A stretch of 64,000 nt of DNA from NCBI RefSeq assembly GCF_000002875.2, contig NC_009277.2, positions 250,501-314,500 of the forward strand. The letters run 5' to 3'. This stretch comes from Leishmania infantum JPCM5. Taxonomy: Eukaryota > Euglenozoa > Kinetoplastea > Trypanosomatida > Trypanosomatidae. The notes beneath the pieces are model-generated. The model made no database searches. It was not told the DNA's origin and was given only the letters and a program-made list of their open reading frames with translations. Shown piece by piece: positions 33,339 through 43,111 of this stretch. The translations under genes were made by a program, and so were the position numbers. Each line of letters begins with the position of its first letter. Within the stretch, counting starts at the first letter, position 1.

Positions 33339-36300
33339 ATGTACCACCCTCTCCCGCACGGGGGTGGCGGCAGCTCGAAGAGTGTTGAGCTGCACGTGGA
33401 CGGCCGCGTCTCGCAGGTCTCCCTGCAGGCGGCGGCACACGCGACCGTGGCGGACCTTCTCTCGACTGCCGTCGCAGCCTCATTGTCAACCATGTCAACA
33501 AAGACGCTTTCACCGCGGGAGTTGGCGAAGGGGTTTGCCTGCACCGACACGGCGGGCAACAGGGTCGACCTGAGCGCTCTGGCGGTCTCCGTCCCGCCAC
33601 AGCTGGTGGTGACGCACACCGCGACTGCCGGCAGCGGTGGTGGCGGTAGCGCGGGCCGTGGCGGCGGTTCTGGCCGCTCGGTGTTGTCAGCGTCGGCACC
33701 TGGCCGTGGGCGCGGCCGGGGCAGGGGGCGCGGGCGTGGGCGATGCGGCGGGCGGGGACGTGGCGGCGCGGCCGCTGCTGCGAAGGCTCAGATAGCGGTG
33801 GATGACGAGGAGGATGGCGAAAATGGTGTTGACGCCGAGGACGGAGATGACGGCGAAGAGGCGGAGTCCGGCGGTGCTTTCAGAGGCATCGCCAGCGACG
33901 GTGCCACGGCAGAGGAAGACGAGAGCGCCAGCGATGAGCCCGACGGTACGTCGGAGGGCTACAGCTCCGACGACGAGGACAGCTCCGAAGAGGAGGACAG
34001 CGACAACGCCGACTCCTCACTGGCCACAGCGAGCACAAGCACCACCACGACGCGCTCACGGGGCGACCGCGGCGGAGCGACCTCAAGTGCCGGCCGTGGG
34101 CGTGGACGTGGTCGCAGCGGCAGTGGGCGAGTCGCGGGTCGGACGTCAGCCGCGTCTTCGCGAGGCTCCTCGGCGCCCCCGACGCCGACAGCGGCGAGCG
34201 CCACGGCTGCGCGGCGCACTCGCAGGCGCAGTGTCTCGGGATCGCCGCTGCTCTTCACCCCTGACGGGCTACCCATCAAGCGCAAGCGCGGGCGACCACC
34301 AAAGAGTCAGCAGCTGGCGTTTGCGACCGCCGCTGCTGCTGCTGCTGACGCTGCGGCCGCATCGAGCGGCACCATGAGCACTGCCGCTGGTGAGAAGCCG
34401 CCGCGACGGACGCGGCGGAGCGTCAAGGAGGCGCTAGCTGAGGCGGCAACGGAGGAGGTGAAGCCACGCCGGGGTGGGCGACGCCGTCGCGCCGACGCGG
34501 AGTCAGAGGAGCTGAAGGGGCAACAACGCGCAAGCGCCAGTTACAAACTCAAGGGCCGCAGCTCTGCCGTCACCGTCGCGTCAGTTGACGACGTTACCGG
34601 CACTCTTAGCGGCAGCGACCGACGAGGTGGATGGCGGAGGGGTAGCGGTGACGCGGTCACTAAGCGCAGTCGGTCGCCGTCACCCCCCTCACAGTCGTCT
34701 GGAAACAGCAGCACCACCACCACCGCGGCGGCGGCGACCCCGCTATTTACTGTGCCCGCTGTGATCGTGACCGCTGTCGATGGCACGGGCGGCGGATGCG
34801 CCACTCCGCTTTCCCCAGGCGCCCTCACCGCATTGGCGAGCGGTGCGGCCACGAATGCGGCCAGTGCGACGTCTGCTCCTGGCGCTCGTACCATTGCCGC
34901 CCTCGAGCAGCAGCAGCAGGAGCAGCCGCTACGCCAGCAGCGCCGCCGTGTGCGCCTTACGTATAACGCTTTCTACCCATCATCCGCTTTACACGCTGCG
35001 GTGCCAGCCACCATGGGCACCTACGGCGGTAGCGGAGCGGGCGGGGGCACCGCGGGGGCACGCGCGCATCAGGCGCACAGCACCGCCGCTGCAGCACCGT
35101 TGGAGGACCCTTCGGCGAGGCCGATGAGGCCGCGCTACGTTTGGAACGGCGGAGACCGCTACCAGCAGCACAGCTTGCCCTCCGCGGCGTCATCGTCGCC
35201 TGCCAACGACGTGCAGCTTGGTGGTCGTGGCGTGCGGACGATTTTCAGCGAGGCGTGGGCCACGCTGTCTTCTTGCCTCAGCAGCACTACAGAGCGCCAA
35301 GGCGCTTCATCCACTGCGAGCGTGTCCCCCACGATGGTGGACCCCTCACACACGACGAGTGCAAGCCAGCTTTACATGCAGGCGCAGCGGATCGTGTCCT
35401 CGTGGCGTGCCGAGCAGCACCGCACGCCGTCAATGTTGCTTAGCCACCCCTACAGCCCGCTGTTGATGCCTGGACTGCGCGTGTATCAGCACCCGCTGCC
35501 GCTGCTGGCGTCGACACCCGCTTCTCTCGCAGCGCCGGCGGACGCCAACGCGGCGACGCCCAGCACTGATCGGCTCAGTGCCGTAAAGGCGGAAGCGGAC
35601 GACGAGGAAAGCGGCGCGGGGTCGCGCCATCGCCGCCATCATCGATGTGGCGCTGCACCACACACGACATCGGTGGCGGCCGCTGGGCCCGGTGCGGAGT
35701 GCGGCAGCAGCCGCGTGTACTGCTATCCGAACCAGACGCTGATTGTTCCCGTGGTCGTCGGCGGCTGCGTGCAGCTCGTCAACCCGGAGAGCAAGGACAA
35801 GAGCCACCAGTGGACGGTGTACGTGCGCGGCTTGTGGAACGGCCATCCGGAGGAGGTCGCCGGCGCGAATGTGCGGCCGCCGTCGTCATCGCACGTGCAG
35901 CAGCTCAGGGCATTCCCCTCGTCGCCGTCCTCGACACCACCTGCTCGGTCGAACAACTCGCGCGCCAGCCTCGGCGACAGCAGCGCAGCTGCTGACCGTG
36001 GTGGTGGCGGGGGCGCTGCTGCTGCTGCTGCCGCCCTCGGCGCGATGGGCGATTCGCAGGCCTCTGTCTTTAGCGCCTCGACCGCATCGCCGGATGACTA
36101 CCTGTCGGACTTCATTGACAAGGTGGTGTTCGTACTGGACGAGAGCTTCGTGCCGTGTGTGCGCACCGTCTCCTCGGCTCCATTTGAGCTGACGGAGGTG
36201 GGGTGGGGCGAGTTCATTGTGTCTATGCACGTGTACCTGAAGGTGCCGGTGCACACCAGCGCCTCCCGGCGGGCACAGGGGCAGCTCCTCGAGTACTACT

Positions 36301-38627
36301 GCGGCTTCAACGGCCGCACTGCAATGCAGACGTGCGACGGTCGTGGCACGAAGCCGCACGACCCCGTCTCGACGTACGTCACTGGCGGCGTGCGTGGCCC
36401 GAGCCACTTGTGGAATGCACTGACGACGCCGCCGCCGAGCACGTCGGGCACTGTACCGCCCACCCCGGCGCTGTCGCTGCATGAGCTGCGCCACGAGTGT
36501 CACTACGACAGCTTGCTCGACATCAACTCGAACAGCGGGGCGCGTGCGACCTACTACCGTGGCCCATACCTGCCGGTGCACTTGGTGACATGCGATGCGA
36601 CGTCTTCCTCAGCCTCCTCGCAGCCGTCATCATCATCGAGTGACAGCGACGCGGATGGTGGCGGTGGTAGCGACGGCGCACGCGGCCGCAGCGGCAGCGA
36701 GGTGTCCATCTGTGGTGGTAGTCCCACGGACAGCGCCCACGCACTCTCGTTCCCGACCAAGTCCGAGATGAGCGGTGACGGGTCGTTTTCCTCTTCCCGC
36801 AGCGGAAGCGTCACTCCCAGTCCGGCGCCAGCGCCTCAGCATCACGCGAGCCTGTCCTCGCAGCAGCACGAGGCGAGGATGGGTGGGTCGAACACCGCAC
36901 ACACCAGCAGCGGTTGCATCGCTGATGGGCAGCCGCTCGCGGGCATCGCCGCTGGCGTGGCGGACGCGTCTTCGCCGCACGCGCGACCGCCACCGCTGCC
37001 GGTGCCGACTGTCGGTCGCGGCACCGGCCGGCGCCCCCGCGGCTTTGGTGCTTCGCGAGCGCGCAGCGGTACGCCCCGCAGCCCTGCCAACGCAGGCGCT
37101 CCCAGCGCTGCAGGTGGCGGCGGCGTGCACCGCACCTTCACAGAGGTGCACGTCGGCCACGGCGGCAACGTGGTGGTGCTGCAGCACCTGCTGCGATTTA
37201 GTCACCGTCCTCGCTACGCAGCCGCTATTCCGCCAGCTCGAGACCCGCGCACGCAGGGAGTGCACCCAGAGCTGCTGGGCTACACGATGGTGGCGGAGCC
37301 CGTCGTCACGGAGCAGTATGACGAGCTCGTCATCCCGCTGGAGCCTTTCGCTGCCGTGGCAGGGCGGGGACGCAGTCAGGCCAGCCGCCGGCGGCAGACG
37401 ACGCAGCGAAAGGGTGGCGAAGCATCACCGAAGAAGCCTGACACCGCGAGTGCCGAGGCGAAGCTGCACCACCTGATGGCAGCGTCGAGCAGTCTCGAGG
37501 GCCACCTGCGCGCCACGTTGCGGCGTCAGCTCTCCTTGATGTGCGATGACTCGCCATCGCAGTCGTTCCGCGCGCTGCCGCCGCTGTCCAACAGCGAGGC
37601 GCAGGCGCTCGGCCACCCGGGCGGCATCTCTTGCTGGCCGCACGTCCTCGACTACGGCAACGGCATCGAGCGTGACACATCCTACACCGCTGCCTACCTC
37701 GCGAGCATCGCGACGAGCGCAGAGATGGAGGGCTGGTTGTCGCAAGCACTCGGGGCACGGCGGGCGGCGCTGTTTGGCTCGCCGGCGGCGCCTTGTGCCT
37801 GGGTCACCACTGCCGACGACGCTGAAGAGCCGCAGCCGCAGCCGCAGCGTGACGGCGAGGCAGCGGGAGGGTGTAAGACGGAGGGGGAGGGCTGCGATGG
37901 AGTGGCGAACCGACTGCCCGGCCGAGTGGCCATTCCATCCCTCATCCCAAATCCGACCACCACCGGGACGTGGCTGACTGCGCTGGAGTACGACATGGCG
38001 AGTGCACTCTTGCGCCTCGCCGCCGGTGCCTCCGTGGTGACGGCACACGACGTCTTCTTCCACGTCGTTTTGCCGCGCGCCGACGACATTGGTGCAGCCG
38101 TCTGGTGCAACCTCCACGAAGGAACCCACGCAGCACTGACTCGGGCGAGCGCGGTCGGAGCCTTCCCTTCGGATGCCACTGGCGCCGCCGCGCTCAAGGC
38201 GGAGCCAGCGTTTGGGTGCACCTCAGAAGTGCAGCAGGAGGCCAAGAAAGGCGCAGACGTGAGAATGGAGCAGGCGTACGCCGACGAGGAGCGTGATGGT
38301 AACGAGATGCTGTCTGTGTCCTCAGCGACGGCGCTTTCTCGCGGATATCCCCTCTGCTCCCTGCGCCCCAGTGACACCGGCATTGCCGCACTGCGCAACG
38401 TGCTCTGCGCGAACAAAGGCAGCGGCTCCGCCAGCGCCACTCACCACCCAAGCCAGGAAGCGCTCATGGCGTCGCTGCTCCGTGACGGCCAAAGCCGCGG
38501 CAGCTTCGGCCACGACAGCGATGTGGCGCAGCTGATGACATGGAAAGCGGCGCTGGAGGACGCCATCGACACCATGCGCGTCGAAGCGGCGCGCCGGCAG
38601 GCCACCGCAGTCATGGAGGATCTGTAA
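33339..38627 (+). CDS. YEATS-domain chromatin protein with AT-hook and RG-rich segments
   Basis: This is a 1762-residue protein. Two Arg-Gly runs (about 122-145 and 251-265) and an AT-hook core Lys-Arg-Gly-Arg-Pro-Pro-Lys (about 316-322) suggest DNA or RNA binding. A YEATS fold appears in pieces: strands from about 797, His-Gln-Trp-Thr-Val-Tyr-Val at 823-829, Lys-Val-Val-Phe-x-Leu-x-Glu-Ser-Phe ending at 937, and Phe-Glu-Leu-Thr-Glu-Val-Gly-Trp-Gly-Glu-Phe at 949-959. A His-Leu-Leu strand near 1282 and Glu-x-Tyr-Asp-Glu-Leu-Val from 1325 complete it. This is the Yaf9/GAS41/Taf14 pattern; such domains read acylated histone lysines through aromatic residues such as the Phe and Trp here. Normal domains are about 130 residues; here insertions of about 80 and about 290 residues split it. 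Membership in a NuA4- or SWR1-like complex is inferred. Confidence 0.85.
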   Translation: MYHPLPHGGGGSSKSVELHVDGRVSQVSLQAAAHATVADLLSTAVAASLSTMSTKTLSPRELAKGFACTDTAGNRVDLSALAVSVPPQLVVTHTATAGSGGGGSAGRGGGSGRSVLSASAPGRGRGRGRGRGRGRCGGRGRGGAAAAAKAQIAVDDEEDGENGVDAEDGDDGEEAESGGAFRGIASDGATAEEDESASDEPDGTSEGYSSDDEDSSEEEDSDNADSSLATASTSTTTTRSRGDRGGATSSAGRGRGRGRSGSGRVAGRTSAASSRGSSAPPTPTAASATAARRTRRRSVSGSPLLFTPDGLPIKRKRGRPPKSQQLAFATAAAAAADAAAASSGTMSTAAGEKPPRRTRRSVKEALAEAATEEVKPRRGGRRRRADAESEELKGQQRASASYKLKGRSSAVTVASVDDVTGTLSGSDRRGGWRRGSGDAVTKRSRSPSPPSQSSGNSSTTTTAAAATPLFTVPAVIVTAVDGTGGGCATPLSPGALTALASGAATNAASATSAPGARTIAALEQQQQEQPLRQQRRRVRLTYNAFYPSSALHAAVPATMGTYGGSGAGGGTAGARAHQAHSTAAAAPLEDPSARPMRPRYVWNGGDRYQQHSLPSAASSSPANDVQLGGRGVRTIFSEAWATLSSCLSSTTERQGASSTASVSPTMVDPSHTTSASQLYMQAQRIVSSWRAEQHRTPSMLLSHPYSPLLMPGLRVYQHPLPLLASTPASLAAPADANAATPSTDRLSAVKAEADDEESGAGSRHRRHHRCGAAPHTTSVAAAGPGAECGSSRVYCYPNQTLIVPVVVGGCVQLVNPESKDKSHQWTVYVRGLWNGHPEEVAGANVRPPSSSHVQQLRAFPSSPSSTPPARSNNSRASLGDSSAAADRGGGGGAAAAAAALGAMGDSQASVFSASTASPDDYLSDFIDKVVFVLDESFVPCVRTVSSAPFELTEVGWGEFIVSMHVYLKVPVHTSASRRAQGQLLEYYCGFNGRTAMQTCDGRGTKPHDPVSTYVTGGVRGPSHLWNALTTPPPSTSGTVPPTPALSLHELRHECHYDSLLDINSNSGARATYYRGPYLPVHLVTCDATSSSASSQPSSSSSDSDADGGGGSDGARGRSGSEVSICGGSPTDSAHALSFPTKSEMSGDGSFSSSRSGSVTPSPAPAPQHHASLSSQQHEARMGGSNTAHTSSGCIADGQPLAGIAAGVADASSPHARPPPLPVPTVGRGTGRRPRGFGASRARSGTPRSPANAGAPSAAGGGGVHRTFTEVHVGHGGNVVVLQHLLRFSHRPRYAAAIPPARDPRTQGVHPELLGYTMVAEPVVTEQYDELVIPLEPFAAVAGRGRSQASRRRQTTQRKGGEASPKKPDTASAEAKLHHLMAASSSLEGHLRATLRRQLSLMCDDSPSQSFRALPPLSNSEAQALGHPGGISCWPHVLDYGNGIERDTSYTAAYLASIATSAEMEGWLSQALGARRAALFGSPAAPCAWVTTADDAEEPQPQPQRDGEAAGGCKTEGEGCDGVANRLPGRVAIPSLIPNPTTTGTWLTALEYDMASALLRLAAGASVVTAHDVFFHVVLPRADDIGAAVWCNLHEGTHAALTRASAVGAFPSDATGAAALKAEPAFGCTSEVQQEAKKGADVRMEQAYADEERDGNEMLSVSSATALSRGYPLCSLRPSDTGIAALRNVLCANKGSGSASATHHPSQEALMASLLRDGQSRGSFGHDSDVAQLMTWKAALEDAIDTMRVEAARRQATAVMEDL

Positions 38628-39837
38628 GCTGACGTGGGCGTGGTGGCAGCGATGCAGGTGAGGGGGGGGGCGAGATCAGCGCGGCAACGCCGCTTGGCCT
38701 TGTCTGCGCAGGGCACACGCGTGCCATGCGGCAAGGGAAGGTGGACAGCCCAGCCGACGAGGTTTCCTCAACGTAGAAGAGACTAAGAAAGACAACAGGA
38801 ACAACACCAACGTCGAATCCAACGACATAGACAAGATTGAGACACGCGGGCGGTGAGTGGCACCGATGCACCTCTGCTGCACCGACAGCAGGGTGTAGAG
38901 CTGCGAGAGGGAGGCAGGAGAATGGAAGATGATGGGCGTGGGCACTCGCACGCGCCGACACCTTCTCTCGCTCTCGCACGCCTTCCTGCTGATGTGCAAC
39001 AACCCCTCCTGCCCTTTGCTTTCGACGTGCCATAAACAATGTGCGCGCTTTTATGACGTCTGTCTGTCGCTCTCGCACACACTTCTCCTCCTCTTCCTCT
39101 GTTGAACTCGCGCCGCACACCATCGCCGCCACGCACGCAGCAGGTGAAGCCACATTCTTCGACTGCCCCCCCCTCTCTCTCTTGCTCTCTCTCTCTCTCC
39201 GCGCGATCAGCGCCACTCTGCCTTCTCTCTGTTTTCCTTTTCAGTTTTAGCTGCCGAACGCCCATTCCTTCACGACCTCCCCCCCACCCCTCCACGGCAT
39301 CCGACACGTCTTGCCTAGACCCCTCACCCTCTCCGCCCTCCTCTCAGGTGTAGCCGAGACAGGATCAACGAATCCTGAGGAAGTCTGCGCAACGCCTTTT
39401 CTCTAAAGCCTTATATATACACCCACGCACAGCCACAGAGACGCGCGGGCTTGCTGCCTTTCCACCTTCTTTCCGCCGCCGCCGCCTCTGTGTTTTTCCC
39501 TCGCCAGCACACGTGCGTCTCGCTCGCTCACTCGCGCCGTCTCTGATCTCGTGAGCGCTCGCGTGGATGTGTGTGTCTCTGCAGTCGGCCGCGCAAACCT
39601 GCTGCTGCTGCTGCTACGCGTGGATCGCACTCTTGGCGTGCCTGTGGTCGTCTTGAAGGGCGCTGCTTGCTTCCCACTGCTTTCGCTCGTCGTGTTGTGG
39701 GCCCGTAAGCAGAATAACCGTGCGTCACCAGCGATTCGTTCGCACGCACTCGACCATCTGCAGCCCTTTTCCCCAACGGTTAGACGTACCCCGCACTCTA
39801 CCCAGCTCTTCACGCGGAAGGGCCTCGAGGAGACAGT
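38628..39837. other. intergenic spacer and leader, no gene seen
   Basis: A C/T-rich tract at about 39165-39243 ends in TTTTCAG, and a second candidate acceptor (CTCTGCAG) ends at 39584. Either would give the next gene a leader of 250-600 nt. No coding frame is evident. Confidence 0.55.
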
Positions 39838-40854
39838 ATGCCGACCTTTAGCGACATCATGGCGGCGCGCAAGGCGCTGGACGGCTACGTTTATGAGACG
39901 CCGATCATCGAGAGCAACGCCCTGCATGGCAAGACGCGGCACGAGAGTGTCCTGCTCAAGTGCGAGAACCTGCAGCGCACCGGCAGCTACCACGTCCGCG
40001 GCATGACGTACCGCGTGATACGCGCCAAGGAGGAAGATCTGGGCATCAACAATTTTGTTACCCACAGCAGCGGCAACGGCGGTGCAGCGCTGGCGTGCGC
40101 GGCGAGCAACTTCCAGAGCACGGCGCACGTCGTCGTGCCGGAGGACACAAACGCCCTCATCACGCGCAGCATTCGCCTCTACCACGGCAACTTCTACTAC
40201 TGCAAGCCGGACCTGAAGAGCCGTGTCGAGATGGAGGCGCGGCTCCACGCGGAGTTCAACAAGGTGGCTGGCAAGAAGCGCAACCAGTGCATGCTCGTGA
40301 ACCCCTATAGCGACGAGGCCATCATCGCCGGCCACGGCACGACCGGCATCGAGATTATGCTCCAGACAGACTGCTCGGTGGACTGCGTTGTTATCCCGGT
40401 CGGCGGTGGCGCACTGCTAGCGGGGGCGGCGATCGCCGTGAAGGGCATGAAGCCGCATGTCGGCGTCTTTGCGGCCGAGCTGGCTGTGCCGCCGGATCAC
40501 TACACGGTTTTCAAGCGCGGCGAGGTCATCGAGGCACGCAAGCTCAAGGGCGATGAGAAGCGCCCCAAGGGCAACAAGCACGGCATCCGAACGGAGCTGA
40601 CGGACCTTGCGAACAGTTACATTGACCGCTACGTCGACGGCGTCGTGCACGTGTCGAAGGAGGAGATGTGCTACGCCTTCCGCTATGTGTACGAACGTTG
40701 CAAACTCGTCGTGGACACGAATGCTGCCATCGCCGTGGCGGCGGTGCTGGCCTGCCCCCAGGAGCTGAGCAACTACCGCCGCATCTGCATTGTGCTTTCA
40801 GGGGGTAACGTGGACCTCAACGATGTGCCGAAGATTGCGACGGCGCGGCTGTGA
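39838..40854 (+). CDS. serine racemase/threonine dehydratase-fold protein lacking the PLP lysine
   Basis: This 338-residue protein has the length and motif order of fold-type II PLP enzymes of the serine racemase/threonine dehydratase group. The motif that holds the Schiff-base lysine, normally Ser-Phe-Lys-x-Arg-Gly, reads Ser-Tyr-His-Val-Arg-Gly, so residue 52 (codon 39991-39993, CAC) is His. The cofactor loop reads Ser-Ser-Gly-Asn-Gly-Gly-Ala where Ser-Ser-Gly-Asn-His-Gly-Gln is usual. The phosphate loop is Gly-Gly-Gly-Ala, and the C-terminal Leu-Ser-Gly-Gly-Asn-Val is intact. The frame is clean, so this is a maintained protein and not a decaying gene. Without the lysine, normal racemase or dehydratase chemistry is not expected; a pseudoenzyme with a binding or regulatory role is inferred. 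There is little low complexity, unlike its neighbours. Confidence 0.88.
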   Translation: MPTFSDIMAARKALDGYVYETPIIESNALHGKTRHESVLLKCENLQRTGSYHVRGMTYRVIRAKEEDLGINNFVTHSSGNGGAALACAASNFQSTAHVVVPEDTNALITRSIRLYHGNFYYCKPDLKSRVEMEARLHAEFNKVAGKKRNQCMLVNPYSDEAIIAGHGTTGIEIMLQTDCSVDCVVIPVGGGALLAGAAIAVKGMKPHVGVFAAELAVPPDHYTVFKRGEVIEARKLKGDEKRPKGNKHGIRTELTDLANSYIDRYVDGVVHVSKEEMCYAFRYVYERCKLVVDTNAAIAVAAVLACPQELSNYRRICIVLSGGNVDLNDVPKIATARL

Positions 40855-41025
40855 GGTGTGTGTGCGTGGGTGTGTCAGATGCCTGTAGCAGGCCTTTGCG
40901 CGTGATCGCGCTCACGCTTGTTCCTCGTGCAGCGGCGGCGATTGTATCAGCGCCGCTTCTCTTTCTTGTTTCACCTCCCAGTGCCTGTGTGCGCGGCTGC
41001 TCAAGTCGTTGAAACAGCCGCACGG

Positions 41026-41070
<45 letters not shown>

Positions 41071-43111
41071 CACGCACGCACGCACGCACGCACCCAAGCA
41101 ATCTCCTCTTTTCGCCCTCGCCCTACCATTCAATCCGCTCACACCAGCACGCCGACTGGAACAAGCAGGGAGAGAGGAGGAGGGGGTGTTGAGAGCAAGG
41201 GAGGGAGCGCGCTGTGAGCGCATCGGTGCAGCCGTTTGGGCGCGTCTCGCTCTCGCTCCAGACGCCTGTGCGTGTGTGCCATGTGCGCGTGTGTGTGTGT
41301 GCCGGCGTCAAGACTGCGGAGAAGGACGAGTTCACACGCATCAACGGCGGCAAAGGCTTAAAAGAAGTTATGTATACACATATAGCAACTTGTCAACTCT
41401 TTTACAGAGCATGAGTTCAGTTTCACTCGACCCCACCGGGCCTGTCACAGGTGTCCGATCGCGTGGTGCGGAGCAGCCCTAGACACACACGCGCTGTAGA
41501 AGTGCGCCAGCCCAGTCACCTTAGCACGGCCTCTGCCTCGAACCCTGCCCACATGCCCGCCGCGCAGGTCGCTCCGACGCCGCACTATCCAGGTCGTGAC
41601 CGCTGACATCCGCAGCGATACATCGCGCTGACCTCCCCCACGTCGTGGGCGCTCGACCTTGCCACCGCCAGAAGTGTTTGTGCCTTGGGTAGGGATAGGG
41701 CGGAAGCGGGGGGGTGCTGGACCCTAAGACATCACGCACTGAGAGGCGTGTGCGTGTGTGTGCGGGTGGCCTCCCCCCTCCCCCCGCCCCCACCCCACGT
41801 CATCGAAGACGCCTCTGAGAAGGAAGGAACGAAGTGAGGCTGCAGTAGAAGACTCCTCCTTCCGCTGCTTTCCCCGATTTTTCACTCGCTTCACCGTCCG
41901 CCATTGCGCCTTGATAGCGCAGCAGACGTCTGCCGGCCGATCCGTGCCAGCGCAGGGCATCTTGGCATGAGACGCAGGACGCTGCTCGATGCATTGAGGC
42001 TTGTGGCGAGCCACCTGCTGTTTGCGGAGTACCCTGATCAACCTCTCCGACTCTTGTCTGTTCCTTCATTTGTTTCTGCTGCCTGTTAAGTGTTCGTTGT
42101 CCCGACCTCCTCTTCTTCCTCTTTCTTCCTCGCCATCCTCACGCGTCTGCGCCGCTGTTGTGTTGCACGCTCACACGTGCAGGCGCACATATACGCGTAC
42201 ACACAAATACATACATATACGAGTGAGCGTGAGTCACCGAGCTGGCATATGCGTGTGCGTGTGCCTGTGCGTGTGTGTTCTGTACTCTTCTGCGGCTGCT
42301 GCAGGACCTCTTCCTCCCTCTCCCTTCTTCCACCCCGTCCCCTCGCATCACAAGTCGGTTATGTCTGCGTAGGACGAGCAAGACGCGAAACGCAGCGAAG
42401 CGGCGGCACTTTCGAGTTAGAACGTTATCTTGTTTCTTGTTGGTGCCTCCCTGCCGCTCATGCTGGGGGGGGGGCTTGTCCATTGATACATAACAAGCTA
42501 ACGCAACTCGATGACGAGGCGCTGAGAGAATGTGAGCGAGGGCCGACGCCGACGCCGACGCAGTGAGGGAGATGAGGAGAGAGGGAGAGGGAGGGGGATA
42601 GGGAGGTATAAAAGAGGGGCGTCTGTGTGTTCTCGTTCCGCCCTTCTCGCTCTCTTTTCTCACACCGTCCGCGTTGGTACTTGCGTGAACGGGCTTGTTC
42701 GTGGCGCTTCCGAACGATGTGTACACCTGTATTCTCGTCTCGCGATGGCCATGCCTCTCTTCACGCGCGCGCGCGTGCGGCGTTCTGCGAGCTACTCCCA
42801 CCCTCCTTCCCCGGCATCTGTGAGGCGTGCGAGTTCTCTCGCTGCCCGAACACTTTCTGTGCGCGCAGCCATGCCTGCGTGAGTCGCTCTCTCCCCTCTC
42901 TCACGCGCAACCACGAGTGTGACGGCGCTATGCCCGTACGCGCTTGCACGTATGCGAGCATGTGCCTCGTGCGTGCGCCGCTCGGTGTCTCTACGCGCCC
43001 CCATCTTTCTCCCCGCTGGTTCTCGGTGCGACCTCCTATCCCCACTCACTCGCACACACACATACGCACTCTCTCTCTCTCTCGCTACCCAAGCCATCCT
43101 CGCGCTCCGCC
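40855..43111. other. intergenic spacer with CA/CACG repeats, no gene seen
   Basis: A long CA tract with CACG variants covers about 41028-41100. The remainder is mixed, with many short frames and no consistent codon bias. The last 100 bases carry a TC repeat and an acceptor candidate for the next gene. Confidence 0.55.
43069..43093 (+). promoter_or_regulatory. trans-splice acceptor candidate
   Basis: A TC repeat runs into CCCAAG, with the AG at 43092-43093, 19 bases before the ATG at 43112. It supports that ATG as the start, because the longer open frame upstream has no ATG. Confidence 0.45.

Noticed and set aside
39838..40854. Calling the PLP-fold gene an active threonine dehydratase or serine racemase
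   Set aside because: The Schiff-base lysine position is His and the cofactor loop is altered, so the enzyme name would overstate what the sequence supports.
42944..43111. Upstream extension of the CxxC/coiled-coil gene
   Set aside because: No ATG in the extension and it contains the TC repeat and acceptor candidate, so it should be leader.
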